Shown here piece after piece: positions 36,332 to 49,170 of a stretch of 64,000 bases of DNA. Below the pieces are notes generated by a model. It had not been told where the DNA came from and ran no database searches. It saw only the letters and a list, made by a program, of their open reading frames with translations. The position numbers and the translations under genes were made by a program. This DNA comes from Anthoceros angustus (taxonomy: Eukaryota; Streptophyta; Anthocerotopsida; Anthocerotales; Anthocerotaceae). The stretch is from assembly GCA_010909165.1 (NCBI GenBank), contig MU008161.1:1054001-1118000 (forward strand), written 5' to 3'. Position 1 is the stretch's first letter. Every line of letters starts with the position of its first letter.

Positions 36332-39300
36332 CTTGGCTGGCCGGTGCTCGGAGTTCCATAAATGTCCAGCTACCCGGCTGCTCTGCTACCTGCTCCTCCA
36401 CCGTTGTTTCCTTCTGCCAGATTCATCCACCTGTGAACCAAATGCAAACCCCCAAGCCCCTCCCCGCATCCCCCTCTCCTCATCCCCTCACATCCAACAC
36501 AATTACAAACTCCGCAGCCCAGCAGCTGAGGATCGCCCCGATTGGCTCCCCGCCAGCCCTTCTCCTCAGCCCAGAGCGATCTGCAGAGACAATGCAGGAA
36601 GGCCAGTCCCGAGGCGCTCCCAATCGCATCCAAGAAGAAAGGGACCAGGCAAGCCAGGCGCAGCCAGGGGGCGGGCTACCCTGCTATCTGCCTGCTCGCC
36701 GGCTGGCCCTGTCCGGGCTGCAAATCTCATGGCCCACACACTCTTTCTATAGAAAATGTGGTGCGCAGAAACAGTGGAACACACATGAACTGACGCCGAC
36801 GTCACCAGATCCCTTGGAACAAGTTGGAAGGTAAACTCGAGTTGTAGCAGGGTGGTAACTGGCGTGGGCGGCCCCTCCCCGTTCAATCATCTCGACTTAT
36901 TAATACTTCAGATCGCTTCTGTTGTGTACTGCAGATCAGAGAGAAGAGAGAGCGCAGGCCGCTGCAGCAGCTCGTCCGCCTCTTCATGCCCTTGCAGTTG
37001 CCATCATGTTCCGGCCAATAGCTGTCCTTGCATGCGTCTGTTGGCCGGGGCCCAGCTTCCAGAGCCTCATAGCACGGACAAGCTGCCCTCACGCCCCTTT
37101 TCACATTGCAAACTAAACATTTCATTTCCTTCAATCTCTTCATCCCTTCACTTCCCTTGCGAGGGACGCCTTGACCTGCCTCCACCCCACAACCATGCAG
37201 CGTTTATTACTGATGAGTGCACGGGACGCCGCCTGCAAAACTGACGGCAATTAAACCTCCGCGTTGAGCCTTTCATTGCGTAGCACATGGACGCTCTCAT
37301 GTGTACTTCCCCATTACAAGCTAAGAGATCGGGACTCCGGCGAAGGTCAGAGAGAGGCGGCATGTGCAGGGTCAGTGCAGGGCCCATCATCAGCTTTCTA
37401 ACACGGAGTGACTCCAGGATTAATGGAAATTCTGTACAGTACCTGCCTCTCAGAAGTCCGTCCCTTTACACAGATGCCATTTCCGTCTCCTGCCTGCCTG
37501 GCTGTCGCGGGTGGTAGTGGTGGAAGAGCCTCACCCCATGTACATATGTACTGTGAACGACATGCCTGTGCTGTCGTGTTCTTGAAAACCAAAAGGAACA
37601 GTCTTCTGCGGTACACGAGGCCCTTGGTCAAAACACGCTTCTCCTGTGATTGTGACAGGAAACAGGCCAGTCCAGGGGTACAGAAAGTTTGAAACCACAA
37701 ACAATAGTTCAGTTCGCCCTCTCTGTGGCCTGCTGCGCTTCACCTACCCGTCTCGCTAGCCAGTGGCCACCACCACTCCCAGATTGTGACCCATTTGCAG
37801 GCATATGTATGTATCATGGAAATGGGCAAACTAGTATCTCGGTAGTGCCTATGCACCATCATGATCCATGTGGCCCTATGGATTGTCCGACATGCTGGAC
37901 ACGACACGCCATGTTCTCATATCAGGGACAGTGCCCAAGTAATCAATAAGACGTCGTCAATGACTCTTGGAAGCACCATCACCATCATGTAGGATTGTTG
38001 TCGCCAAAGATGCCCCCGTCGCCAACGGTATACCGCTCGAATCAGCCATCCAAAGCCCAACCGATCTGGAACCACAGGCACGCCGTTAGTAATCGAGGCC
38101 GCAAAGGAATCTAGACATGCTTTCTGACCCAAGAACCCGTTTTCCACACCCTAAGGAGAACCAGCATCCGTGCCACTCACCTGACACCGCCCGCCTCTAG
38201 TTGTTCGCTTGTAATTAACAAGCATTCTGGTGTCTCTGAATCCACCCTTCAAACCGTCAGAGTGTGACGGGTAATTCTGCAGGTCAAACAGCCGCGCACA
38301 TGACAACCTCAGCTCAGTAGTGAAACTTTCTGCTCGGCAGCTAACATGTGAACCGCCTTCTTAGAGTGAAGCCCTTACTAACAGACGAAACAGCTCAAGA
38401 TTTGAAGATCGAACACAAGGACGGTGAACTCTAACCAATTAAGGATGGTCTCTTTCTATTGCAGCAACAAGCAGACACGTTAGATGAAGTCAGTGGCTCT
38501 CAATGTGAACAAGCTGATCCAATCATCGATTGCAGGCAGCAAATTCATCATCTTCGCACAGCGGACTTCACCACGTGAGCACACAACCGTCATGCTTCAT
38601 CATAACAGCGGCAGCTCACTGACAGCACACTTCTCTTGTAAACAACAGTCACCTCTCCATTGAGACTTGTTGTTCCCAAGGGAGGAAGGGCTTCGGAAAT
38701 CCCATGATGTGCAAAAGGAGATTCCCTATTGAAGTGGCCTTGTTCCTCCTCGAAATGTTCCACTGGCAGGACTATTACCACTGCTTCTGCAAATGCTATC
38801 CTCAAGCAAAGCTCTGACCAGAGAGTGAGTTCCCTGCAAACCAAATCAGAAAGAACAAACTTTGTCTTGCCCTGCCCAAAGCTGCCTCCCAGCTTCAGGA
38901 GAAGAGTATGGCTCAGGCATCATGGCTCAAAGGGCTGGCAGCATCAGCTGCATAGATATCGCATGCAGATGTGCAAGCAACAGAATTTGGGACACACGTT
39001 AGCAAGCTAGATATTCCAACCGAGAAACCTGATGAGCAAGACTTCAAGGGCCTTAGGGTTATGTTTCCAGTAAATTGTTCACATCCAATAATCCAAATGT
39101 TGTCAATTACTACATACAAGAAAAAACTATATACTCCCCTATCTACTCCCCTATTTACTCCCATCTTCTCAGGTGCCTCACAAACTATGCTTGCGACCTT
39201 AAGATGGTAACAGAGATTTGAATTCAGCACTGATGAATCAGTGGTTAAACCTTCTGCTTTCTGTACAGACCATAAATTGAAATCTCTCCAGCCTCACGGA

Positions 39301-39804
39301 TCAACTGGGTGGCCATTCAATACCAGAGCTAATCGGAGTAAGCTTGTCACAGAACATGAGACGTAACCGTGCTTCTACAATCTCACCTCCAACAATGAGC
39401 CATAGCCTTGTTGCCTCTTTCAATCCTCATGAGGCAGTTTCAGCATACTGCAATTCACACATTGAAGCTAACTCAGAAAGGATGGTGGGCATCAGACAGC
39501 ATCCTGATCTACCCGTATGAAGCGGAGGCCAAGCACGTCAAGTGATAGTTAAATTCAACTACCCACTGACGATGAACGTAATGCCACTTCCCCACTTACA
39601 TGTCAGCATTGCTTGTAATTGGATGCAGATGTCATGCAGTCTGCAGCGTTGTCACTGGTAAGTTGACAACTCTAGGATCTTGAGAGCTCTGTGCGATATC
39701 CACACCAACACCTGCTGCACCAGCCACGGCTTAGAGACTATCTCCAGAATATGATTACCATCCTCAGCTGCTGTCCACTTTTCACCACGTTCCAATAACA
39801 AGAT
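36332..39804. other. 3.5 kb intergenic region, no gene recognised
   Basis: This lies between the RING gene start and the zinc-finger gene end, both on the minus strand. The right part should contain the zinc-finger 3' UTR and the left part the RING promoter and leader. GC content is moderate and many short open frames exist on both strands, but none shows a domain, signal peptide or consistent splice pattern that I can support. Confidence 0.5.
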
Positions 39805-42800
39805 TCACCTCAATGCCACCAATGAAAAGATCATTTCCGGAAGCAACAAAGAATCTGGACCAGCCTTACCAAAATTCAAATGTCTGGCATCCTCTCCAAT
39901 GGCACCGCATGATGCATCATCCTCAAGGACCTCCACAGGCACCTCATCTTCTACCAGTGGCAGGTAGCCATCACTGTCTTCACTTTCTGTATTGTCAAAA
40001 CAATCCCCCTTGGGCAAATGATCTGCAGAACTTCCTGCATCCGAGGCTTTATCAGCATCCACATCTGTGCTTAAGTGCTCACCAGCTGCAACTAGGCTCT
40101 CATTATTGGTTAAAATCACAACATTCCTTGTCTCTTCACCATATCTTGAAACATTCCCTGAACTGCCACCTAGCACAGTCTCTGCTGAACTCTCAACCTC
40201 ATACATCTTGTCAACCATCAGACCAGTCACTGCTTTGCCAGCATTCAGACCGTTGTCAAAAGTAACCAGAACCTCATCTTTCTTTTCAACATGAATGTAA
40301 GGAGCAGCCCCAGCCTCCTGCTCACCATGCACACTAACTCCCAAGTCCACACAGTCTCCAGGACCTGCCACGTCATGGTTCATGTCTGACAGGTCCTCAC
40401 ACAGATCATGCAACTCCTCATCCTCATCAAATAGACTATCACAACGGCACATTTCCTTACATATCAGCGTCATTTCGTCATCTAAGGGTTGCTCACTCTC
40501 ATCAGAGGCTTCATCAAGTAGGATGGTGTCACCAGAGGATGCACTGTCGTCCTCAGAAATGGTTCCACCAGACAAATCCTCATGTGCATGCAAGTCTCTA
40601 GTTCCACCAGAACTAATTCCAACAGGTCCACCCCAAATACTTACCGCATTGCCTTTTACCACAAACTCTTCAACATCCATAGGAACCTCACCATCCACAG
40701 ACGTATCAGCTTCTATGGATACTCCACCACCTGCTATCACCTCAGCCTGAAGGGATATTTCGCTAGATGACTTACCTACATCCTTAGAATCACCACTAAA
40801 AGTAGCCACACTCTTGTCTAGGACTTCTCTAAGGGATAATTCTAGACACTCTGCAGTGCCATCCTCCTTCACATCTTGCTCAAGCCTACACGGGAATTTC
40901 ACAAGCAAATCCGAATCACAGTTTTGAATTCTCTCACCGTGATACGCAATATCATCCTCAACATGTCCCATCACATGCAAACCCTCCTCATCAGTCAAAA
41001 GGTCCTCATAATCTAGTAGCTCCAAACAATCTTCACAGTCAAAAATCTTGTCATCGGCTGGAGCATTTGCTATATCTATGGGGACCTCACACGTCAAGAC
41101 ATTCTGAACAACTACGAGCTTCTTACACGAGTCCACCTCTTCATCATTCCATTCATCCTCACTATCTATAACTTGCTCCTGTGGTAACGTTCCTACATCA
41201 GCACGCTGCACGCTTGCGCATAGATCTTGCTCTATGGGGTCCTTACTTATGTTTACTTCTCCTCGCTGACTTGCTGGAGTTGTCTCCTCCACAATCTTGG
41301 GCTGCAATGAAGAGCTTGCACCCAATTGTTCCGCCTTTGCACCTTCACTGTCACTATGTCCAAGGAAACGTACTGAGTCTTCCTTTCCGCAGTTGGGAGC
41401 TGTACATTCTTCATTATCCCCCACTACCTGTACATGAGCAGGACTACTAGTACCCTGCTCTTTTCCCTCTACCTCCTGCTCACCCTCATCAAGTCTAGAA
41501 GATACTTCCATTGGTTTGGCTGATAGCTCCATTCCAATGCTGGTACTGAAATCTAGCGTGCCTATTTCAGAGCCGCTATCATCCAGCCGCGGTTTTTTTG
41601 ATTTTTGTTCTTCGACCTCCAGCTCATTGCTGCTACTTTTCTTGCCCAGGTCTGATCCCTCTAGACCTGCAAACTCAGATCCACTGACTTCCTCCATCCC
41701 CTGCGGGTCCGAGGCAGAGGATGCTCTTCCTCTGCTCCCATCCAAATCGCCGTCCAGCTTTTGCAGATGCCTCTTATGCCTTTTCCCCGCGATGTGCTGC
41801 TGCAGCATCTCTTCCGTGTTGCACTCAACTTGACACAGTTTGCACCACCCCGGCCCTCCCGGTCCGAGAGTCGATGGTTGCTTCCTCTTAGACTTTCCGG
41901 CAGCAGCACCCTGCCTCGACAACGCGGCCGGTGGAGGTGACGCCAGTCTCATCCGTCCCTTCTTGCTACGAAACTTCTGGCGAACAACACCAAAGACGCA
42001 GCCTCAGTGCCCGTCATGACACACGCTCTCTGCGACAACACAAATGCAAGTTGCAACAACTTCTCACCTCCATCTGCCGAGGCTCGCGTTCACGATGCCG
42101 ATCTCTCTCTCCCTCCCTTTCTCGCACACGACTTCGAGGCCGCTCCCGCTCCTGCCCTCGCACTCGATCTCGCTCCCGAGGCATGTACTGCGGCCGAACA
42201 ACAACCGCAGCGGACCGAGGGTGTTGATACCTCTGCGGGATGCTGTTCTGCAGCAAGACATGATGCTGATGCTGGGGTGCTCCATGATTCACAAGAATGT
42301 GAGCCTGGCGATGCTCCGGGGCAAATCCTCGGGACAGCATGTGGGAGCCGGCTGCTGCTCCCATGTTAACCAGCGCTTTGTGCCCCGGCATCGGATGCAT
42401 CACCATGTGCACCGGGTGATGGCCGTCAAAGCCGGGCTGCGCCAGGGGAGCCCGCATATCCATCAGCCCGTGCCCGCTGTGCGCAATTACAGCCTGCGGC
42501 AGCACGGCCGTGGCTCCCTGCAGCGACTCCACAGTGTAGAAGCCCTGGCCTGAGGAGAGGCTGGGGATAGGTCCAGGGCCCGGCCCCGCTGCTCGCCCTC
42601 CTCCTCCTCCTCCCCGCACTGCTCCGCCGTGGCCGTGCCCGTGGCCGTGCCCGTGCCCGTGCCCGTGCCCGTGCCCGTGCCCGTGCCACGCCACCATGTA
42701 GGCATTCAGCTGCTCCGGGGGCATAGTTGCGGCCGCCTGCGCCAGCTGCGACCGCATAAGCGCCTGCTGCTGCATCACCAAGCGGCTCTGCTGCCTGGGG

Positions 42801-42820
42801 TCCATCCTCCTCCTGTTCAT
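39805..42820 (-). CDS. Large protein with one U1-type (zf-met) C2H2 zinc finger, 2 exons
   Basis: Exon 1 is 42820-42068 and exon 2 is 41976-39805, separated by a 91-bp GT-AG intron in phase 0, giving 974 residues. Exon 1 is rich in Gln, Met, His and Gly and includes a run of His-Gly dipeptides (about residues 46-65), then a basic Arg/Glu/His tract just before the intron. Exon 2 begins basic and carries one U1-type finger at about 296-318, pattern C-x2-C-x12-H-x5-H (WCKLCQVECNTEEM, then QQHIAGKRHKRH). The remaining 650 residues are highly acidic, Asp/Glu/Ser-rich and without recognised domains. U1-type fingers usually bind double-stranded or structured RNA, so a nuclear RNA-related role is possible. 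The specific function is unknown. Confidence 0.85.
42625..42695. repeat. In-frame hexanucleotide microsatellite (GTGCCC) coding His-Gly
   Basis: Repeats of GTGCCC/GTGGCC on the plus strand encode alternating His-Gly in the minus-strand zinc-finger protein. The 6-bp unit keeps the frame, so length changes would alter only the dipeptide count. Confidence 0.9.
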
Positions 42821-43149
42821 CTGATCCTCTTCCGCTGCTTCTCTTCTGCAGAATTGTGGTGCCCACGGGTATCAATGCAGCATCCTGAGCTAATCCAGCA
42901 CGCGGCAGTCCTGGTAATTCCACCCGCTTGCACAAAACGGCAGCCGGATCTCTGGCAAGCGTGGAAGACGCAGAAGCGGGTTATCGAGAATCTTGGATGG
43001 CTGGCTATCGGCGCTGATGTCTTGGCGCCCGCGACTTCAGTGCGCTTGTGTGCGCGCTGTAACGCCCTTTCCGCCAGCAACTACCAACTGAACACTCGCT
43101 TCCGCGGCTCGTTTCTGCTCGAGCGGGAACTTCCCGTTTTGCATTAGGT

Positions 43150-44040
43150 ACCCCACTTGTTAAATTTATGTGCTCAACAGGGGAGACGCGTCACAGACTA
43201 GGTCTGTATACTTATTTAATAAAGAGAGCGGACTTATTGATTAAGTAGAGATGGGACGAGCCCATCTACATCTTAGGGAGACCTAGCAAGAAGAGCAACT
43301 AAGCTCATGTCTGAAGCTCCCCAATTGCAGACATATGATCAAAGAGTAAGTAGAGATAATTAAATATTTTAACATTATTTATTAGCCTATAGTTTCATGA
43401 CCACATATACAATATCATGGAAATGGAAGGGGCTATTTATCATTGGGTTTTATTCAATAAAGTATAGTTGCTTGATTATGTCATCCACAACTTTGGTAAT
43501 GTAATAATGAAGAAGAGTCTACTTCACACTAGGTTATATTCAATAAAGTGTATTTTCTTGATTATATCATCCACAACCTTGGTTGTGTAATAATGAAACA
43601 TATGTGTCATTTTCTGCAAGTCAACCGGGTCCCAATAGGTCTTACTCCAAAATATGTGCCATTTTTCTTTTTGTTGACAAATGATGGCTTCTACTTAGGA
43701 ATAGATAAGAAGAACGAATATTGTTGCTCATTGCTATTTGATGCAGATTTTTTTCAAGAGCTTCATCTAGATATCCGGAAGATTTAGAGGTAATTACCAA
43801 GGAACCACAATATCGACCCCATTTTTGGTCACTTCATACTCCCTGAATAAGATCTAACGCCCGAAACTACAAGTTTTATAATGGTGACGAAGGTCTTACA
43901 CACCCACAAGACAGCAACACTTGTTCACAGAAGCCAAAGTATCTGCAACATAGCGACAAAAGCCGTTAGCCTTGTTCTACAATAAAGTGATAGGCATCTT
44001 TAAAGAAAAAAGTTTGCAGATTACCTTGAGCAAATTGGAT
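43150..44040. other. AT-rich intergenic DNA with an ~80-bp duplication
   Basis: The segment around 43448-43510 is repeated at 43532-43597, sharing TTCAATAAAGT(A/G)TA, then TTGATTAT(G/A)TCATCCACAAC and (T/A)TGTAATAATGAA. No conserved protein is seen, and the open frame at 43548-43787 derives partly from this repeat. Confidence 0.55.
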
Positions 44041-44159
44041 AGGCATTAACGGGGATGGTTAGGGCACTCCGCCTCTCCAAGGGTGTTGGAGCCCATCCGG
44101 TACCGTGCCCCTGACCCTCCGTCCTGTCCACCACAGCTTTTAGTCGAGGCACTCCACTG

Positions 44160-45261
44160 CGCTGGTTAACCAAAGTTGCACACGCTCAGCCATGTCTTGA
44201 TGTCAGCCTCTCTGGCTAGCTCCTCCACCTTCCGGCAATGCTCCTTCTCTAGACCATACAAATCTTGAAGTTGTTGCCCTAGGTGATTCACCAACGCACG
44301 CCGTAGATCATGTATCCTCCACTACCAACTAATGATGCGCTCTTCCATCTCCTGTAAGGTTTTTTGAATATCGAACGCCACTTCCCCAAGCCGTTGCTTC
44401 TCCTCAGTTAGCAAGGCTTTGTTGCTAGCATTAGACGTGTCCCCAAAGCAAGCACTGGTGGCCCTTCCCGCCTCACGCAAGATGCTCAATCAGGAGCTCT
44501 TGTAGCTCCGTCTGCTGAGTCAAGGTTCCCACACATGTCGCACATAGAACGCAGGTTCATTAGGGGTGACACAATGTTCACTGAACCTAGCATAGTTGTA
44601 GCAGGACACCACACCTAATGTGCCATGTGCCACAGACAGGGATGCCATGTGCCACAGGTGATACCCTAGCATGCTTTAGGCATCTCCAAACCTGAACTGG
44701 TGCACATCAACCTATCATAAAGGCATGCCAAGTGACACCCTGTGTTACCTGGCATGACTGCAGGATATAAAATCACAGCACGAACACTCGATGGAGCGGA
44801 TCGAGTGATATAGATTGTGACCAAGGTCCACTCTAGAAATCAAATCTCACAAGCATAAAGGCAACCGACCTTGCACTCCACTCACTACTACAACAAAACA
44901 CAAGGTGGTATATACCCTGTTCCCTAGGGTCAGTGCCCTTATGTACCACGAGATCAGCTTGCTGCGACGCTCCATCTCCAAGCAATCCAGCTGCCTTGAC
45001 CTTCTCCAGCCTTTTCTCCTCCCGTGTCTTGGCATGCTTCTCAATGCCCTTCTGCGCTGCTATCTTGTACTTGTTCCAGTCTACCATAACGCCTTCCACC
45101 TTCTCCATTACAATACCAAGGCACATAAGGCGAGGGATCCTTTTGCCATCTATGGATGGTGTGGCGCGACTTTCGCTGACGGCCAGCCGGGCGCGCACAA
45201 TCCCGTGTCGTTGTAGTAAGGGGTTCGTTCCACAGGGAATGGACTCGTGCTTATTCTGCAC
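44160..45261 (-). pseudogene. Transposon-like coding remnant with coiled-coil segment
   Basis: From about 44480 down to 44165 the minus strand reads as a coiled-coil-like protein (NKALLTEEKQRLGEVAFDIQ, then QQLQDLYGLEKEHCRKVEEL) interrupted by a single TAG. From 45261 to 44833 another open frame of 142 residues contains a Lys/Glu-rich helix (KYKIAAQKGIEKHAKTREEK). That frame overlaps the dispersed 80-bp repeat at its 5' end. Together they look like one decayed transposon accessory protein. No catalytic domain is visible. Confidence 0.4.
45164..45240. repeat. Dispersed 80-bp repeat, copy 2
   Basis: This is the partner of 12953-13036, identical over most positions (GGCGCGACTTT, GGCCAGCCGGGCGCGCAC, GTCGTTGTAGTAAGG). 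Here it overlaps the start of a minus-strand open frame. Confidence 0.8.
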
Positions 45262-45558
45262 TGCCTACAACCTATCGCCTATCCGGACTTCATCATGTTG
45301 GGTCGGCTCCACAACCCTAAGTGTGTGCCCTCCACAACTCGTCGGACCAGACGCGCCGGACCTTCCCACAAACCCCCGGGTTTCTTAGTACCGGAGCGAC
45401 GCGTTCCTCGTAAGTCGTACTCTAGCGCTCGCTCCTCAACTCGTCCGGCCACAACTCCACCTCAACACACACGCCGCAACGCGACCCTCCTCCCTTATCC
45501 ATTCCCAGCTAGTAGTCACAACACCATCACGCCGATGTATTCACACCAGGCCGCCTTT

Positions 45559-47333
45559 GCCCATTCCTGCCGCTTCACGCTTTTGAGAAGTAGCCGTAGC
45601 CTGCAACCCCAGCCTCCGTTTCGAGGATGGCTTCCGCCAGCAGTCACCCCAAGCGACTCCTAATCCCTCCGATTGCTTCACGCTTATGGAGAAGTAGCCA
45701 GAGCCTGCAACCCCAGCCTCCGTTCCAGCCTCCGTTCCAGCCTCCGTGGATGGCTTCCGCCAGCAGTCACCCCAAGCACCTCCTAATCCCTCCGATTGCT
45801 TCACGCTCATGGAAAAGTAGTCACCTCTGCAACCACGTACCTCCGCTCCAGAGCCTCCCAAGGTCTGACTCCGAAATCACCGAGCACTTCCGAGCTTAGC
45901 TCCGACCCCGATCTGCACCCATCAAGCGTGTTGATGGAGCTCGTCACTAGAGCTCTAACACATCCTCTACCACCAATTAATCCCGCACGGTGACACAGAA
46001 CTCACTCCGCTCCTCGAGCACCAAGGCAAGAGCATACGAGCGCCAAGATGGTACCTGTGATAGTCCCCCGCCTAGGCGCCTAGGCCTCCTTATACTTCCC
46101 CCACACCCTAGTCTAACCCCCCTCTGTATGTACCCTAACCCCGCTATATATGTACCCTAACCCTGGGTCGTGGTAACCGCTAGGACGTAGCTCATCATTC
46201 CGTCGGACTTCTTCCACCACCGCTTCCCGCCAAGCAGATTCGGGTCTATGCACGCTAGGTGCATCACTTCCATCCAAAATTGGGAGTGATAACACTTGTA
46301 CATGGTGGTAAAACGGGTTTTTTAATCCGTTTCACATCGCCTTAAAATATCTCGGTTTTGGGTGTAAGCGTGGTCCGTGGGTTTAGTTATGGCTTACGCG
46401 CTTTGTGGAAGTGGAGCGAGATAAAGGTGAGGTTACTGTGTTTGTGTGGGGTTTGGTCCGTAGATGGGGGAATGCACGTGTGAGAATGGGGGAAGTTGAT
46501 GGTGGTGTTGGAGAATGGCGGGGTTGGTAGTGATGTGGGAGGCGAGTTTTGCGGTGTGGGAGGCATGCTGCGGCGATGTGGGAGGCGTTGATGGGAGGAG
46601 GTAGGAGGGTTTAGGGTGGGAGGAGGTGGGAGGATGAAGGTGTGGGAGGAGGTGGGATGGCGCCAGGTGGGGAGGGCGGTGGAGGTGTTGGAAGGCGGCT
46701 TAGGGTTGACCTTGCTCACGGATGTGACATGTCCTTGCGGACTTTGGCCCGATGATCTGGGTGGCCGAGGTGGAGATGGCGGGCCTTTGCCTCGCAGATC
46801 GAGTTCGGCCTCGCAGCCCTCGTGCTCGCCCCATCTTTTCCGGCCGGTAGTGGCCGCGGCATGGCCGTGTGTAACGGCGATAAGCGCACGTCGCCACCTT
46901 CCAAAGATCGCCGTCGAACATGCGTTGAACATACGGTCGCCCCTCTTGTGGTGAATTGGGAGGAGGTAGGAGGGTTTAGGGTGGGAGGATGCAGTGTTGG
47001 CTTTGGTGGAAGTGGACTCGTCGCTCGGGTTGATTGGACTTTTTTTGCAGCTTGCCAACTTGAATGGATCCGTCACCGCCTGATGGACTCATGAGGCACG
47101 GAAGGTTGTCATTGCTTCGATGTAAGGAAACAAACGCCTTGTGCACTTAACAGCCAGATTCACATTGATTTCTGGACATGGTGATGGTAACGTGATGCGA
47201 CCTGATTGGGCTAATCATGTCCTGTTTGGTTTTCCTGTAGAGTGAAGGCCATCTGTAATCATGGAGTGGATTTGGGGCAATCTGTGTGTAGTCGCCCCTC
47301 TTGTGGTGAATTGGGAGGAGCAGTGGCACCTTT
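45559..47333. repeat. Long tandem repeat, unit 1 (~1.78 kb)
   Basis: This unit is collinear with 47334 to about 49170. Shared landmarks are CTGCCGCTTCACGCTTATGG (45569 region and 47341), CCCATCAAGCGTGTTGATGG (45918 and 47690), CATCACTTCCATCCAAAATT (46262 and 48050), TGTCCTTGCGGACTTTGGCC (46728, variant at 48540) and the GTGATGGTAACGTGATGCG stretch near the right end. Within the left part a ~100-bp segment with GGATGGCTTCCGCCAGCAGT is itself repeated. No real gene is evident. Confidence 0.85.
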
Positions 47334-49170
47334 GCCCATTCTGCCGCTTCACGCTTATGGAGAAGTAGCTTAGCCTGCAACCCCAGCCTCCGTTCCAGCC
47401 TCCGTGGATGGCTTCCGCCAGCAGTCACCCCAAGCGACTCCTAATCCCTCCGATTGCTTCACGCTCATGGAGAAGTGGCTTGCACTGCGCTGCATGCCTC
47501 CGCTCCAGCCTCCGTGGATGGCTTCCGCCAGCAGTCACCCCAAGCACCTCCTAATCCCTCCGCCGCCCACGCTCATGGAAAAGTAGTCACCTCTGCAACC
47601 ACGTACCTCCGCTCCAGAGCCTCCCAAGTTCTAAGAGTGAGAAATCACCCGCGAGCACTTCCTGAGCTTAGCTCCGACCCCGATCTGCACCCATCAAGCG
47701 TGTTGATGGAGCTCGTCACTAGAGCTCTAAACACATCCCTCTACCACCAATTAATCCTGCACGGTGACACAGGAACTCACTCCGCTCCTCGAGCACGGAA
47801 GGCAAGAGCATACGGAGCGCGAAGATGGTACCCAGGATAGTCCCCCCAGTCTAGGGCGCCTAGGCCTCCTTATACTTCCCCCCACACCCTAGTCTAACCC
47901 CCCTCTGTATGTACCCTAACCCTGCTATATATGTACCCTAACCCTGGGTCGTGGTAACCGCTAGGACGTAGCTCATCATTCCGTCGGACTTCTTCCACCA
48001 GCTGCTTCCCCGCCAAGCAGCAGATCTGGGTCTATGCACGCTTAGGTGCATCACTTCCATCCAAAATTGGGAGTGATAACTTGCTAAGTACATGGTGGTA
48101 AAAACGGGGTTTTTTTTTTAATCCGTTTCACATACGCCTTAAAATATCTCGGTTTTGGGTGTAACTGTGGTCCGTGGGTTTAGTTATGGCTTACGCGCTT
48201 GCTTTTGTGGAAGTGGAGCGCGAGATAAAGGTGAGGTTGACTGTGTTTGTGTGTGGGGTTTTGGTCCAGTAGATGGGGGAATGCGTGTGAGAATGGGGAA
48301 GTTGATGGTGGTGTTGGAGAATGGCGGGGTTGGTAGTGATGTGGGAGGCGGGGTTTTGCGGTGTGGGAGGCATGCTGCGGCGTGGGAGGCGTTGATGTGG
48401 GAGGAGGTAGGAGGGTTTAGGTGGGAGGAGGTGGGAGGATGAAGGTGTGGGAGGAGGTGGGATGGCGCCAGGTGGGGAGGGCGGTGGAGGTGTTGGAAGA
48501 CGGCGGCGGCTTAGGTTGACCTTGCTCACGTGATGTGACATGTCCCTTGCGGACTTTGGCCCTGTGGATCTGACCGCCGAGGTGGAGATGGCGGGCTTCC
48601 TTTGCCTCGCGCATCGAGTTGGCCCTCGCCTCGTGCTCTGTCCCATCTTTTCACGGGTAGTAGGAGCAGTGACCGTGTGTAAGCGGCGATAAGCGTGGCC
48701 GTCACCACCTTCCGACGCCGGGAATCGTTGAACATGATTCGCCCCTCTTGTCTTGAATTGGGAGGAGGTGGGATGGCGCCGTGACGTAGAGCAAGGTACA
48801 GGGTTTTGGCTTTTTGTTGGGGAGTGACCGTCCTCACAGATGTGGTGGAAGTGGACTCGTGCTGATCGGGTTGATTGGACTTTTTTTTGCAGCTTGCCAA
48901 CTTGTATGGATCCCGTCACTCTCTGCCCGATGGACTCATGAGGGCACAGAAGGTTGTCATTGCTTCAGACAGAAGGAAACAAACGGCTTGTGCACTTGAC
49001 ACTGCCAGTTCACATTGATTTCAGTGGACATGGTGATGGTAACGTGATGCAGCACAGATTGGGCTAATCATGTCCTGTTTGGTTTTTTTTGTAGAGTGAA
49101 GGCCATGCAATCATGGAGTGGAGGTGTTTGGGACGATGCGGTGTGGTCGCCCTCTTGTGGTGAATTGGGA
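47334..49170. repeat. Long tandem repeat, unit 2 (~1.84 kb)
   Basis: This is the second copy of the unit at 45559-47333. It differs by many small indels clustered at CAG/CTG sites. Its right end passes directly into the ~390-bp satellite, which is made of the terminal part of this unit. Confidence 0.85.

Noticed and set aside
40067-41833. Several plus-strand open frames opposite the zinc-finger exon 2
   Set aside because: They are shadows of the long acidic minus-strand coding exon, whose zinc finger is clearly on the minus strand.
44883-45215. CACTACTACAAC resembling a CACTA element terminus, with GTTGTAGTAAGG 320 bp away
   Set aside because: The second end does not match well, no target duplication is visible, and similar GTTGTAGTAAGG at 13003 has no partner.
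46110-46170. Telomere-like CCCTAACCC motifs
   Set aside because: Only isolated copies within the long tandem repeat (also near 47890-47950), not a telomeric array.
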